The notes under the pieces are model-generated. The model was given only the letters and a program-made list of their open reading frames with translations. It was not told where the DNA came from and made no database searches. A stretch of DNA of 64,000 bases from Aurantibacter_A sp039941195 (lineage in GTDB: Bacteria; Bacteroidota; Bacteroidia; Flavobacteriales; Flavobacteriaceae), in NCBI RefSeq assembly GCF_039941195.1, contig NZ_JBDVFA010000007.1, positions 1 through 64,000 on the forward strand. Reading direction: 5' to 3'. The position numbers were made by a program, and so were the translations under genes. Below, piece after piece: positions 54,449-62,848 of this stretch (the first letter of the stretch is position 1; every line of letters begins with the position of its first letter).

Positions 54449-54466
54449 GTTTTCTGCACAGAAAAC
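54449..54466. promoter_or_regulatory. Palindrome GTTTTCTG-N2-CAGAAAAC upstream of the second giant gene
   Basis: Two perfect 8-base arms are separated by two bases, in the 286-base gap before the gene. The two-base spacer makes a stable RNA hairpin unlikely, so this is more likely the site of a dimeric DNA-binding protein. It lies about 64 bases upstream of the candidate -33 element. Confidence 0.45.
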
Positions 54467-54529
54467 CTCTTATTTTTATAGTAACTCCCCTCATTACGTT
54501 TATTGACATCACTAAAGGAACTCCTTGTT

Positions 54530-54563
54530 TTTGGAGCACATACTTTAGTAATTATTCTATTTG
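54530..54563 (+). promoter_or_regulatory. Possible promoter of the second giant gene
   Basis: TTTG at 54530-54533 is followed after 22 bases by TCTATTTG at 54556-54563, one mismatch from TAnnTTTG. Transcription would start near 54570, about 48 bases before the ATG at 54618. This is a pattern match only. Confidence 0.35.
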
Positions 54564-54617
54564 AGTAATTCACGATATCATTAAACTGAAAATACTAAGT
54601 CTTAATGATTATTATCC

Positions 54618-57600
54618 ATGGGAGAAAATTACAAATCTATCTTAAAGTTTCTTTATCTAGTGGTATTACTTTTATGTAGTATTCCAGTTAGCGCTCAATT
54701 ACCAACCTCATTTCAGCAAGTAGAATTGTTAACTGGTTTGTCCAATACAACAACAATGCGTTTTGCTCCTGATGGGCGAATATTTATATTAGACAGATAT
54801 GGTGAAGTACTAATTTACAAACCAAATTCGCAACTATCTGTATCTGCTGGAACAATTCCGGTTTTTCATGAATTTGAAGATGGACTTTTAGGAATTGCCT
54901 TTGATCCAAATTTCAATTCAAATAGTTATATCTATTTACATTACTCTGTAATGTCAGTATCAAAAAATAGAGTTTCAAGATTTACTATGAATGGAGATCA
55001 AATTGATATCAATTCAGAAATTACCCTTTTGGAATGGGATACGCAACGAACAATCAGTTTTCATTCCGGGGGGGACATGCAATTTGATTCTCAAGGAAAT
55101 CTTTACATTGCCACTGGTGATAATACTGACCATGGCAATTACGCAGCCCTTCATGAATCTGATTTAACTAAAAGTGCTGAAAAAAGTTCTTCTAACACCA
55201 ATGATTTAAGAGGAAAAATTTTAAGGATTAAACCATTGGCCAATGGCAGCTATACTATTCCAAATGGTAATCTTTTTCCTGTAGGTACAGCAAATACTAG
55301 ACCTGAAATTTATGTGATGGGTGTTAGAAATGCATATCGAATATTTGTTGACAATAGTAATACTGACTGGTTGTTTTGGGGAGAAGTAGGACCTGATGCA
55401 AATGTTCAATCTTCTCTAGGTCCAGAAGGTTTGGATGAAATGAATTTGGTTAAATCCGCAGGAAATTTTGGTTGGCCTTATTTTTCTGGTGCTGATAACG
55501 ATCCATATTTGATGTCTTATGCAAATCCAACTTATTATAATAATCCAGCAGCTCCACAAAATAATTCAACTTGGAATACAGGTCTTGTCAATTTGCCTCC
55601 TGCGCAACCCGCATGGATAGAGTTTTTTCATAAAAGTTATTTTGCAGGAACGCGATATTACCATGATGGCACACTTTCAGACCAACAAAGACTACCTGTA
55701 GAATTTAATGAAGCATTTTTTTACTATGATTTTAATACGAGTAAGATTTGGGTTATAAAAATGGATGTTAATGGGGCCATCATAAGTAATGAACAGTTAG
55801 CACCAACAGTATTTCCAAGCTCATCTAACGGATTTATAGATATGGAAATTGGTCCTGATGGACATATGTATTTACTTGCTTATGGAACTGGTTGTTGTCC
55901 GTCGAATGTTGGTACAGGTAAACTTATACGTGTAGATTATACAGGTGTAGTTTCAAATACACCTCCAATAGTCACAATTGATAGTGATGTTACCAGTGGA
56001 TCATTGCCATTAACGGTTAATTTTTCGAGTGTAGGAACTTATGACCAAGACGGAGATTCGTCTTTAATATATTCATGGGATTTTCAATCAGATGGTACGG
56101 TTGATACTACAAGTGAAAATCCAAGTTTCACTTTTACCTCGGCAGGAACATATATAACACAATTAAAAGTAAACGATGGAAATGGAGGAGTTGGTGTTCA
56201 AAATATCAGTATTCATGCCGGCAATAATTCAGCTACATTTAGTTTCAATTCTCCAGTGGATGGAGGGTTTATGAATTGGGATGATAATGTTATTTTAGAT
56301 TTGAATGTAACTGATATTGAAGACGGAAGTACTTCCAATGGAATTGATTGCAATACTATAAATGTAATACCATCTTTAGGGCATTTAAATCATTTTCATG
56401 ATGGGGCAACAATGAATACTTGTGTGGAGGTTTTGTCACTAGATCCCGGAGCGCATGATATAGATGGAGAAATGGATATATTTTATGTGTTGAATGCTAA
56501 TTACACTGATCAAGGTGGATTAACTGCATTTGATCAAATAATATTACATCCTAAACGGAAGGAAGCTGAATTTTATACAATTAGTACAGGAGTTGATAAA
56601 ATCGCTAATACAGACCTTGCTGGTGGTGGAAGTGAAGCTATACGTGTGGATAATGATGATTTTATATCTTTTGAAGGAAGAAACCTTCTAAATATAAATT
56701 CAGTTAAATATAGGGTCGCTTCAACTCTTCAAGGTGGAACTATTGAATTCAGAATTGATAGTCCAACAGGTCAACTTTTAGCAACAACCAATATTCCTGA
56801 TACTGGAAGTAATAGTACCTGGCTAGATATAGTGTCAACCTTTACGGACCCTGGAGGCAAACACGATTTGTATTTTGTTTTTAAGAGTTCTTCGGGGCAA
56901 CAAGATATTTTTGACCTTAATTATATTGAGTTTATAGGCACTGGTGTTTCAACTGATAATTCGCCACCAGAAGTAAACGAATTAACGTCTATCAATAGCA
57001 CTTCAACCAGTATTAAATTCTCGGAATATGTAAGTGAATCAACAGCAGAGCAAACCGCAAATTACAGTATAAATAATAGTATATCAGTATCTTCAGCAGA
57101 TTTGCTGCCAGACAATAGAACAGTTGTTTTAACGCATTCCATAATTAATACAGATGCAAGTTATGAAGTAAGTATTAGTAATGTAAAAAACTTGGCAGGG
57201 CTTTCAGTGGTACAAAATAGTTATCAGCTATCAGTATTTACTCCTATAAGAATTAATGTTGGTGGTGGTGAAGTAACAGCAAACAGTACAACTTACGCAG
57301 CAGATTCATATACTACTGGGGGCAGCTTATATAATAGGAGTATAGCTATTGGAAATACAAGTGATGACCTACTATATCAAACAGAACGATATGGTAATTT
57401 TACCTATGAAATTCCTATTCCAATTGCGGGTGAATATGATATTCGTTTGCATTTCGCAGAATTATATTTCGGAGTTGGTAATACAGCAGGTGGTGAAGGA
57501 TCAAGAATATTTAATGTGAGCATAGAAGGTAATCCGGTTTTAATTGATTTCGATATTTCAACTGAGGTTGCTCCGGCAACAGCTTTAATTAAAGATTTTG

Positions 57601-60600
57601 ATAATGTTTCGGTAACAGATGGTTTTGCTACAGTACAATTCTCATCAGTAGTTGAAAATCCGAAGGTCTCGGCAATTGAGATATTGTCTGTAGATGCATA
57701 TAATGTAGCACCTACGATAGCTGTTAATTCACCTGTAAATGGAGCAGATGTCAATTTACCTTTTAATGTGTCTTTTACAACTCAAAATTGGGAAATTCAA
57801 GAAGGTAGTACCCACATGCATTATTATATTGATGGCGTTATGGTTGGCCCTCATTATAGCTATAACCCTATAATTTTTGATGATTTAAGTTTAGGTACAC
57901 ATTCCATACGCTTAGAACTATATGAAGCAGGGCATGTACCTACTGGTATTTACGATGAAGTTTCGGTAAATGTTACATCACAAAGTGTCTGTAATTCTGG
58001 AATATTTCCAGAAAATTGGCAAGTCCATGAAATTGATAACGAAGAACTTCCATATCGGCATGTATATATTATACCAAATGAGGATATTGATGGAGATGGT
58101 TTAAAAGATATTATTACGGGAGCTTGGTGGTATAAAAATCCTGGTTCTGCATCAGGCGATTGGGTTAAAAAAACAGTGGGAGCCCCATTGAATAATATTG
58201 CGTTTGCACATGATTTTGATGGAGATGGAGATATAGATTTGTTTGGAACTCAAGGTACCTATGAAGGTGTTGATATGGCTTGGGCAGAAAATGATGGTTC
58301 TGGAAGTTTTACAATTCACACGAACATCCCTTCAGAAAATGTACAAACGACATATTGGGAACCTCTTATATCCGGAATTGCTGGAGGTATTTTTCAGTCT
58401 AATGGACCATATCAGTTGGTGATTACATGGAATGGTGCTGAAAGTGATAATTCGCCAGTACAAGTATTAAGTGTGCCAACGGATCCCGTTAATATGCCTT
58501 GGACACTAACTGATCTTAGTCCAGATTCTCTTGGTGAAGATATTATTAAAGGAGATATTGATAGAGATGGAGATTTAGATTTGTTTCAGTCGAGTAATTG
58601 GTTACGAAATGAAGGGAATGGTACTTTTACAACTATTGAGACGGGAATTTCATATGTCTCAACACCAGATAGAGCTCAATTAGCTGATTTTGATGGTGAT
58701 GGGGACTTAGATGCTGTTGTAGGTCAATTAGGTTTAGAATCAGACGATTCCGCTAAAACTGAATTTTCATGGTTTGAGGCTCCAGCTAATCCCACCCAAA
58801 ACTGGACCAAACATATATTAGCCACAGATATTAATGGAAGTTTGAGTGTTTTTGCTTCTGATATCGATTTTGACGGCGATAAAGATATAATTGTTGGTGA
58901 ATGGAGAGGGGGGCATCGATTAATAGTTTTCCAAAACGATTTATGTAACTCTGGAACGTGGATAAGAAAAACAATTGAAGAGAGTGGCAATGAATTTGAT
59001 CATCATAATGGCGCACAAGTTATAGATATTGATAATGATGGAGATTTAGATATAGTTTCTATAGGGTGGAGCAATATTACTCCTCGAATTTTTGAGAACA
59101 CTAGTATTATAATGAATAGTGGTCCAATTGTGGATCTAATGGAAGATCAGATCATTACTTCACCAACATCAAGTATTTCTTTAATAGGTTCCGGAACTGA
59201 TCCAGATGGTGGAGCAGTCAGTTTTTTATGGACTCAAGAAAACGGACCAAGTACTGCAACTCTTAGTGGCAATATTTCATCAAATCTTGAGGTATCTAAT
59301 CTAATAGAAGGTAATTATGTATTTCGATTAACTATTACCGATGATGAAGAAGACACAGCATATGCAGAAATCTCTATCACTGTTTTACCTGAACCTAATT
59401 TGGGCGATTTTATATTACGAATAAACACAGGAGGTTCTGAAGAAACGTATAATGGTAATAATTTCGAGGCTGATAATTATTTTGATGAAGGCAAAGTTTT
59501 ATATCGCCCACAAACAGGATTGGTTCAACCTTTTAGCAGTATGCGGTATGGTCCATCACAACAAATGTCGTACAATATTCCATTAACTGATGGAGAATAT
59601 ACTGTAAAGCTTTATTTCTCAGAATTATGGTTTGGTGCAACAGGTGGAGGTTCTGGAGGCGTAGGAAGTAGAGTTTTTGATGTAAATATGGAAGGTCAAA
59701 TAGTGGCCGATGATCTTGATGTCTTTGATGAAGTTGGTGCAGATGCCATATTGGAAAAGACATTTATAGTAACAGTTTCAGATGGTATTCTTGATATCGA
59801 CTTCTCCTCATTAGAATCGGACGGAGGTACTCGACATCCTATTATCAATGCTATTGAAATTTTTGGTCAATCTACTAATAATGCACATCCAACTGTGGAT
59901 CTTATAGAAGATCAGATCATTACTTTGCCAACATCAAGCATAACTTTAAATGGATCAGGTAGTGATCCAGATGGTGGTACAGTATCTTTTTTGTGGACAC
60001 AAATAAGCGGACCAAATACAGCTAATTTGTTAGGTAATTTAACAACAGACCTTACAGTATCGGGACTTATTGAAGGTGATTACGTATTTCGTTTTACCGT
60101 TACGGATGACGAGGAAGATTCATCTTATAAAGAAGTCCACATAACTGTTTTTCCAGAAGTAATAAACACACAACAACCTATAATAGATCTTATAGAAGAT
60201 CAGATTATTACTTTACCAACATCAAGTATTTCTTTAACTGGTTCAGGTAGTGATCCCGATGGCGGTAATGTAACCTTTTTGTGGACACAACTTAGTGGAC
60301 CAACAACTGCGGTTTTATCGGGTAGTACATCAACCAATCTTTTGGCAGCAAATCTAGATAAAGGTGAATACGTTTTTCGTTTAACAGTTACCGATGATGA
60401 AGATGATACAGCTTATGATGAAGTAATGGTAACCGTATGGCCAGAACCTTCAACTCCTAATTTTGCATTGCGTATAAATACTGGAGGTTCAGAAATAACA
60501 TATAATGGAAATATTTATCAAGCAGATAATTTTTATAATACAGGAAACACTTTAAATAGGCCGCAAACAGGATTGACACAACCCCTTAGTAGTATTCGTT

Positions 60601-61988
60601 ATAGTCCGTCACAACAATTGTCATATGATATTCCTTTGTCAAATGGCGATTATACTATTAAACTCTATTTTGCAGAAGTATGGTTTGGTGCAACAGGAGG
60701 AGGTTCGGGTGGAGTAGGAAGTAGAGTTTTTGATGTTACTATGGAAGGTCAATTGGTGGAAGATAATCTTGATGTATATCGCGAGGTCGGTGCTGATGCT
60801 ATTTTAGTAAAAAGCCATACTGTAAATGTTACAGATGGAATATTAAACCTCTATTTTTCATCGTTGTCATCTAACGGAGGTGTTCGTCATCCTATTATCA
60901 ATGCAATTGAAATTTTAGGTGATAACTCTAATAACACAAGTCCCATTATGGATCTTGTAGAAGATCAGATCATTACTTTGCCGACATCAAGTATAAGTTT
61001 AAGCGGCACCGGTAGTGATCCGGATGGCGGACTTGTTTCATTTTTATGGTCGCAAACTAGGGGTCCTTCTATTGCTAACTTATCAGGCAGTACAACATCA
61101 AATCTATCAGCCTCAAATCTTTTAGAAGGCGATTACATATTTCGTTTAACCGTTAGCGATGATGAGTCTGAATCAGTTTACGATGAAGTTTCAGTGACTG
61201 TTTTGGCCGAACCCGTTTCAAATAATTATGCCTTGCGAATAAATACAGGAGGTTCAGAAGTAATTTACAATGGAGAAGTATTTGTTGCTGATTCGTATTT
61301 TGATACAGGTACCACTTTAAATAGGCCGCAAACAGGATTATCACAGCCGCACAGTAGTATTCGTTATAGTAAATCACAGCAGATGAGTTATAATATTCCA
61401 TTGTCAAATGGTTCATATACTGTGAGGTTGCATTTTGCAGAAGTCTGGTTTGGAGCAACTGGAGGAGGCTCAGGTGGAGTGGGTAGTAGGGTTTTTGATG
61501 TGCGATTAGAAGGTGATTTAGCTGAAGATAATCTAGATGTATATGATATTGTTGGTGCAGAGACCATGTTAATAAAAGCACATCTGGTTACAGTTACTGA
61601 TGGTGAATTAGATATAGATTTTTCATCTCTAGCAGCTGATGGCGGTGCTCGACATCCTATTGTAAATGCGATTGAAATAATAGAAATGAACGGAGGATCT
61701 GCATTAAAATCTATTAATGAGCAAAATCAAGTTAATGAGATGCTTTTATTCCCAAATCAAGCAAATACAATTGTTACGCTCAGTTTTGAAAAACCAATAG
61801 AAATTAAACAGATACTCGTTTTTGATATGATTGGTAGACTCGTAAACTCCTATAATGCTTACAATGTTCGAGCAGGGGACGATTATATTTTAGCTGTTGA
61901 TAATTACCAACAGGGTGCGTATATAGTTAAAACCGTTGATGTAAAAGGAGCATACTTAGAAAAACGATTAGTAGTTAAGCACGAATAA
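54618..61988 (+). CDS. Giant T9SS-type secreted protein 2: paralog of giant protein 1 with extra PKD and malectin modules
   Basis: The 2456-residue protein has a signal peptide (hydrophobic 'FLYLVVLLLCSIPVSAQ', cleavage near 26). It follows the same order as giant 1: sugar-dehydrogenase-like propeller (27-441; 'FAPDGRIFILDRYGEV', 'HSGGDMQFDSQGNLYIATGD'), PKD (448-535), CBM6-like (645-778), SbsA-type Ig (781-873), malectin 1 (877-1025), Ig-like (1031-1121) and FG-GAP repeats (1145-1496). The tail differs: PKD, malectin, PKD, PKD, malectin, PKD, malectin (1503-2355). The C-terminal sorting-type domain (2373-2456) has 'LFPNQANTIVTLSF' and 'QILVFDMIGRLV', close to T9SS type A. It is probably surface-displayed. 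Known malectin and CBM6 domains bind glycans; enzymatic activity of the propeller is not proven. Confidence 0.9.
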   Translation: MGENYKSILKFLYLVVLLLCSIPVSAQLPTSFQQVELLTGLSNTTTMRFAPDGRIFILDRYGEVLIYKPNSQLSVSAGTIPVFHEFEDGLLGIAFDPNFNSNSYIYLHYSVMSVSKNRVSRFTMNGDQIDINSEITLLEWDTQRTISFHSGGDMQFDSQGNLYIATGDNTDHGNYAALHESDLTKSAEKSSSNTNDLRGKILRIKPLANGSYTIPNGNLFPVGTANTRPEIYVMGVRNAYRIFVDNSNTDWLFWGEVGPDANVQSSLGPEGLDEMNLVKSAGNFGWPYFSGADNDPYLMSYANPTYYNNPAAPQNNSTWNTGLVNLPPAQPAWIEFFHKSYFAGTRYYHDGTLSDQQRLPVEFNEAFFYYDFNTSKIWVIKMDVNGAIISNEQLAPTVFPSSSNGFIDMEIGPDGHMYLLAYGTGCCPSNVGTGKLIRVDYTGVVSNTPPIVTIDSDVTSGSLPLTVNFSSVGTYDQDGDSSLIYSWDFQSDGTVDTTSENPSFTFTSAGTYITQLKVNDGNGGVGVQNISIHAGNNSATFSFNSPVDGGFMNWDDNVILDLNVTDIEDGSTSNGIDCNTINVIPSLGHLNHFHDGATMNTCVEVLSLDPGAHDIDGEMDIFYVLNANYTDQGGLTAFDQIILHPKRKEAEFYTISTGVDKIANTDLAGGGSEAIRVDNDDFISFEGRNLLNINSVKYRVASTLQGGTIEFRIDSPTGQLLATTNIPDTGSNSTWLDIVSTFTDPGGKHDLYFVFKSSSGQQDIFDLNYIEFIGTGVSTDNSPPEVNELTSINSTSTSIKFSEYVSESTAEQTANYSINNSISVSSADLLPDNRTVVLTHSIINTDASYEVSISNVKNLAGLSVVQNSYQLSVFTPIRINVGGGEVTANSTTYAADSYTTGGSLYNRSIAIGNTSDDLLYQTERYGNFTYEIPIPIAGEYDIRLHFAELYFGVGNTAGGEGSRIFNVSIEGNPVLIDFDISTEVAPATALIKDFDNVSVTDGFATVQFSSVVENPKVSAIEILSVDAYNVAPTIAVNSPVNGADVNLPFNVSFTTQNWEIQEGSTHMHYYIDGVMVGPHYSYNPIIFDDLSLGTHSIRLELYEAGHVPTGIYDEVSVNVTSQSVCNSGIFPENWQVHEIDNEELPYRHVYIIPNEDIDGDGLKDIITGAWWYKNPGSASGDWVKKTVGAPLNNIAFAHDFDGDGDIDLFGTQGTYEGVDMAWAENDGSGSFTIHTNIPSENVQTTYWEPLISGIAGGIFQSNGPYQLVITWNGAESDNSPVQVLSVPTDPVNMPWTLTDLSPDSLGEDIIKGDIDRDGDLDLFQSSNWLRNEGNGTFTTIETGISYVSTPDRAQLADFDGDGDLDAVVGQLGLESDDSAKTEFSWFEAPANPTQNWTKHILATDINGSLSVFASDIDFDGDKDIIVGEWRGGHRLIVFQNDLCNSGTWIRKTIEESGNEFDHHNGAQVIDIDNDGDLDIVSIGWSNITPRIFENTSIIMNSGPIVDLMEDQIITSPTSSISLIGSGTDPDGGAVSFLWTQENGPSTATLSGNISSNLEVSNLIEGNYVFRLTITDDEEDTAYAEISITVLPEPNLGDFILRINTGGSEETYNGNNFEADNYFDEGKVLYRPQTGLVQPFSSMRYGPSQQMSYNIPLTDGEYTVKLYFSELWFGATGGGSGGVGSRVFDVNMEGQIVADDLDVFDEVGADAILEKTFIVTVSDGILDIDFSSLESDGGTRHPIINAIEIFGQSTNNAHPTVDLIEDQIITLPTSSITLNGSGSDPDGGTVSFLWTQISGPNTANLLGNLTTDLTVSGLIEGDYVFRFTVTDDEEDSSYKEVHITVFPEVINTQQPIIDLIEDQIITLPTSSISLTGSGSDPDGGNVTFLWTQLSGPTTAVLSGSTSTNLLAANLDKGEYVFRLTVTDDEDDTAYDEVMVTVWPEPSTPNFALRINTGGSEITYNGNIYQADNFYNTGNTLNRPQTGLTQPLSSIRYSPSQQLSYDIPLSNGDYTIKLYFAEVWFGATGGGSGGVGSRVFDVTMEGQLVEDNLDVYREVGADAILVKSHTVNVTDGILNLYFSSLSSNGGVRHPIINAIEILGDNSNNTSPIMDLVEDQIITLPTSSISLSGTGSDPDGGLVSFLWSQTRGPSIANLSGSTTSNLSASNLLEGDYIFRLTVSDDESESVYDEVSVTVLAEPVSNNYALRINTGGSEVIYNGEVFVADSYFDTGTTLNRPQTGLSQPHSSIRYSKSQQMSYNIPLSNGSYTVRLHFAEVWFGATGGGSGGVGSRVFDVRLEGDLAEDNLDVYDIVGAETMLIKAHLVTVTDGELDIDFSSLAADGGARHPIVNAIEIIEMNGGSALKSINEQNQVNEMLLFPNQANTIVTLSFEKPIEIKQILVFDMIGRLVNSYNAYNVRAGDDYILAVDNYQQGAYIVKTVDVKGAYLEKRLVVKHE
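59142..61700 (+). repeat. In-frame PKD and malectin module repeats in giant protein 2
   Basis: The sequence gaagatcag followed by at(c/t)attact begins at 59142, 59907, 60195 and 60960. The distances are 765, 288 and 765 bases, that is 255, 96 and 255 codons. The 765-base unit is one PKD plus one malectin domain, and the 288-base unit is a PKD alone. Exact spacing with high identity in the linkers shows recent in-frame duplication. Confidence 0.85.
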
Positions 61989-62014
61989 ACAAATATTAAA
62001 AATGAATATGCTGT

Positions 62015-62755
62015 TTAAGAAAAATTTGCAATTGTTTTTTCAATAATCGGCTCTAAAATTTCTAATGTTTTATTTGAAAGTCGCATAGCTTTAAGTGAAT
62101 TAATCTGGTTCATGTTATGAACATCAGTAGCAATAAAGTCTATAAGGTCTTCTTCTAGTAATTTATGAGCAGATTTTTGCACTTCCTTGCCATAAAAATC
62201 AGAAAGTGATAAAAGGTTTAATTGAAATAAGATTCCTTGATCTTTATATTTTCGATACTTTTTTCTTCTACCATGAAGAAAAACATAGCGTTCTGGATGT
62301 GCTAATATAGGAAACAATCGATTTTCAGAAATTAATTGTACTGAATTATCAAAGTTAATAGAAGCTTGTAAATATGACATCTCTATCAAAATGTAAAACT
62401 TAGACAGAGGCATCACTTGTTTATTTTGCAAAATGGATTCAAAATTGGAATCAATCATATGCTCAGCAGCTGCTTCCAAGTGCACATCTTGCATATTTGA
62501 CATGGTTAAAGCATTCTTTAATAAATCTAAAGCTGTTGTAATTGAAACAATATTATTTGGATAATAGTTGTGCATTATATGCGGTGTAGCAATAAATGAA
62601 TTGCAACCAAAATCAGAAAAAGACTTAATTAACTCCAAAGAATCGTCAACCGTTTTTGCTCCATCATCAATACCTGGTAAAATATGATTATGTATGTCTA
62701 CGAAACCTTCGAGACTATCGATTAAAAATTTCTTCTTACTAAAAAAATGGAGCAT
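62015..62755 (-). CDS. PHP-family tyrosine-protein phosphatase (CpsB/YwqE-like)
   Basis: From the ATG at 62753-62755 the protein has 246 residues beginning MLHFFSKKKFLIDSLEGFVDIHNHILPGIDDGA. The H-x-H in 'DIHNHILPGIDDGAKT' and later 'FIATPHIMHNYYPN', 'LAHPERYVFL' and 'DFIATDVHN' are the metal-binding residues of the PHP fold. An ATG 33 bases upstream is also open, but family members usually start at the 'FFSKKKF' segment. It should dephosphorylate the C-terminal tyrosines of the Wzc kinase at 44955-47330 and so set polymer length and export. It is on the opposite strand and 14.7 kb away from the kinase, separated by the two giant genes. Confidence 0.9.
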   Translation of the reverse strand: MLHFFSKKKFLIDSLEGFVDIHNHILPGIDDGAKTVDDSLELIKSFSDFGCNSFIATPHIMHNYYPNNIVSITTALDLLKNALTMSNMQDVHLEAAAEHMIDSNFESILQNKQVMPLSKFYILIEMSYLQASINFDNSVQLISENRLFPILAHPERYVFLHGRRKKYRKYKDQGILFQLNLLSLSDFYGKEVQKSAHKLLEEDLIDFIATDVHNMNQINSLKAMRLSNKTLEILEPIIEKTIANFS

Positions 62756-62848
62756 GAAATTAGTTTGTTTGCAAAAATAGTACTTCAAAATTAAACTTAA
62801 ATAAGCTGCTTTTAGTATACCGCTAAAACAATGAGAAATAATTTTACA

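Noticed and set aside
59533..61581. Antisense open frames rich in Leu, His and Gln opposite the giant gene
   Set aside because: They mirror the repeated malectin and PKD coding sequence and lack plausible starts or family features.
59142..61700. Regularly spaced repeats considered as a CRISPR array
   Set aside because: Unit lengths of 765 and 288 bases are far too long and all copies are in frame within one coding sequence.
62756..62788. Longer start for the PHP phosphatase
   Set aside because: Family members normally begin at the MLxFFxKKKF segment; the 11 extra residues add nothing recognisable.
62805..62840. TTTTAG/CTAAAA inverted repeat after acetate kinase as a terminator
   Set aside because: The stem is only six bases, AT-rich, and lacks a following T-run in the direction of transcription.
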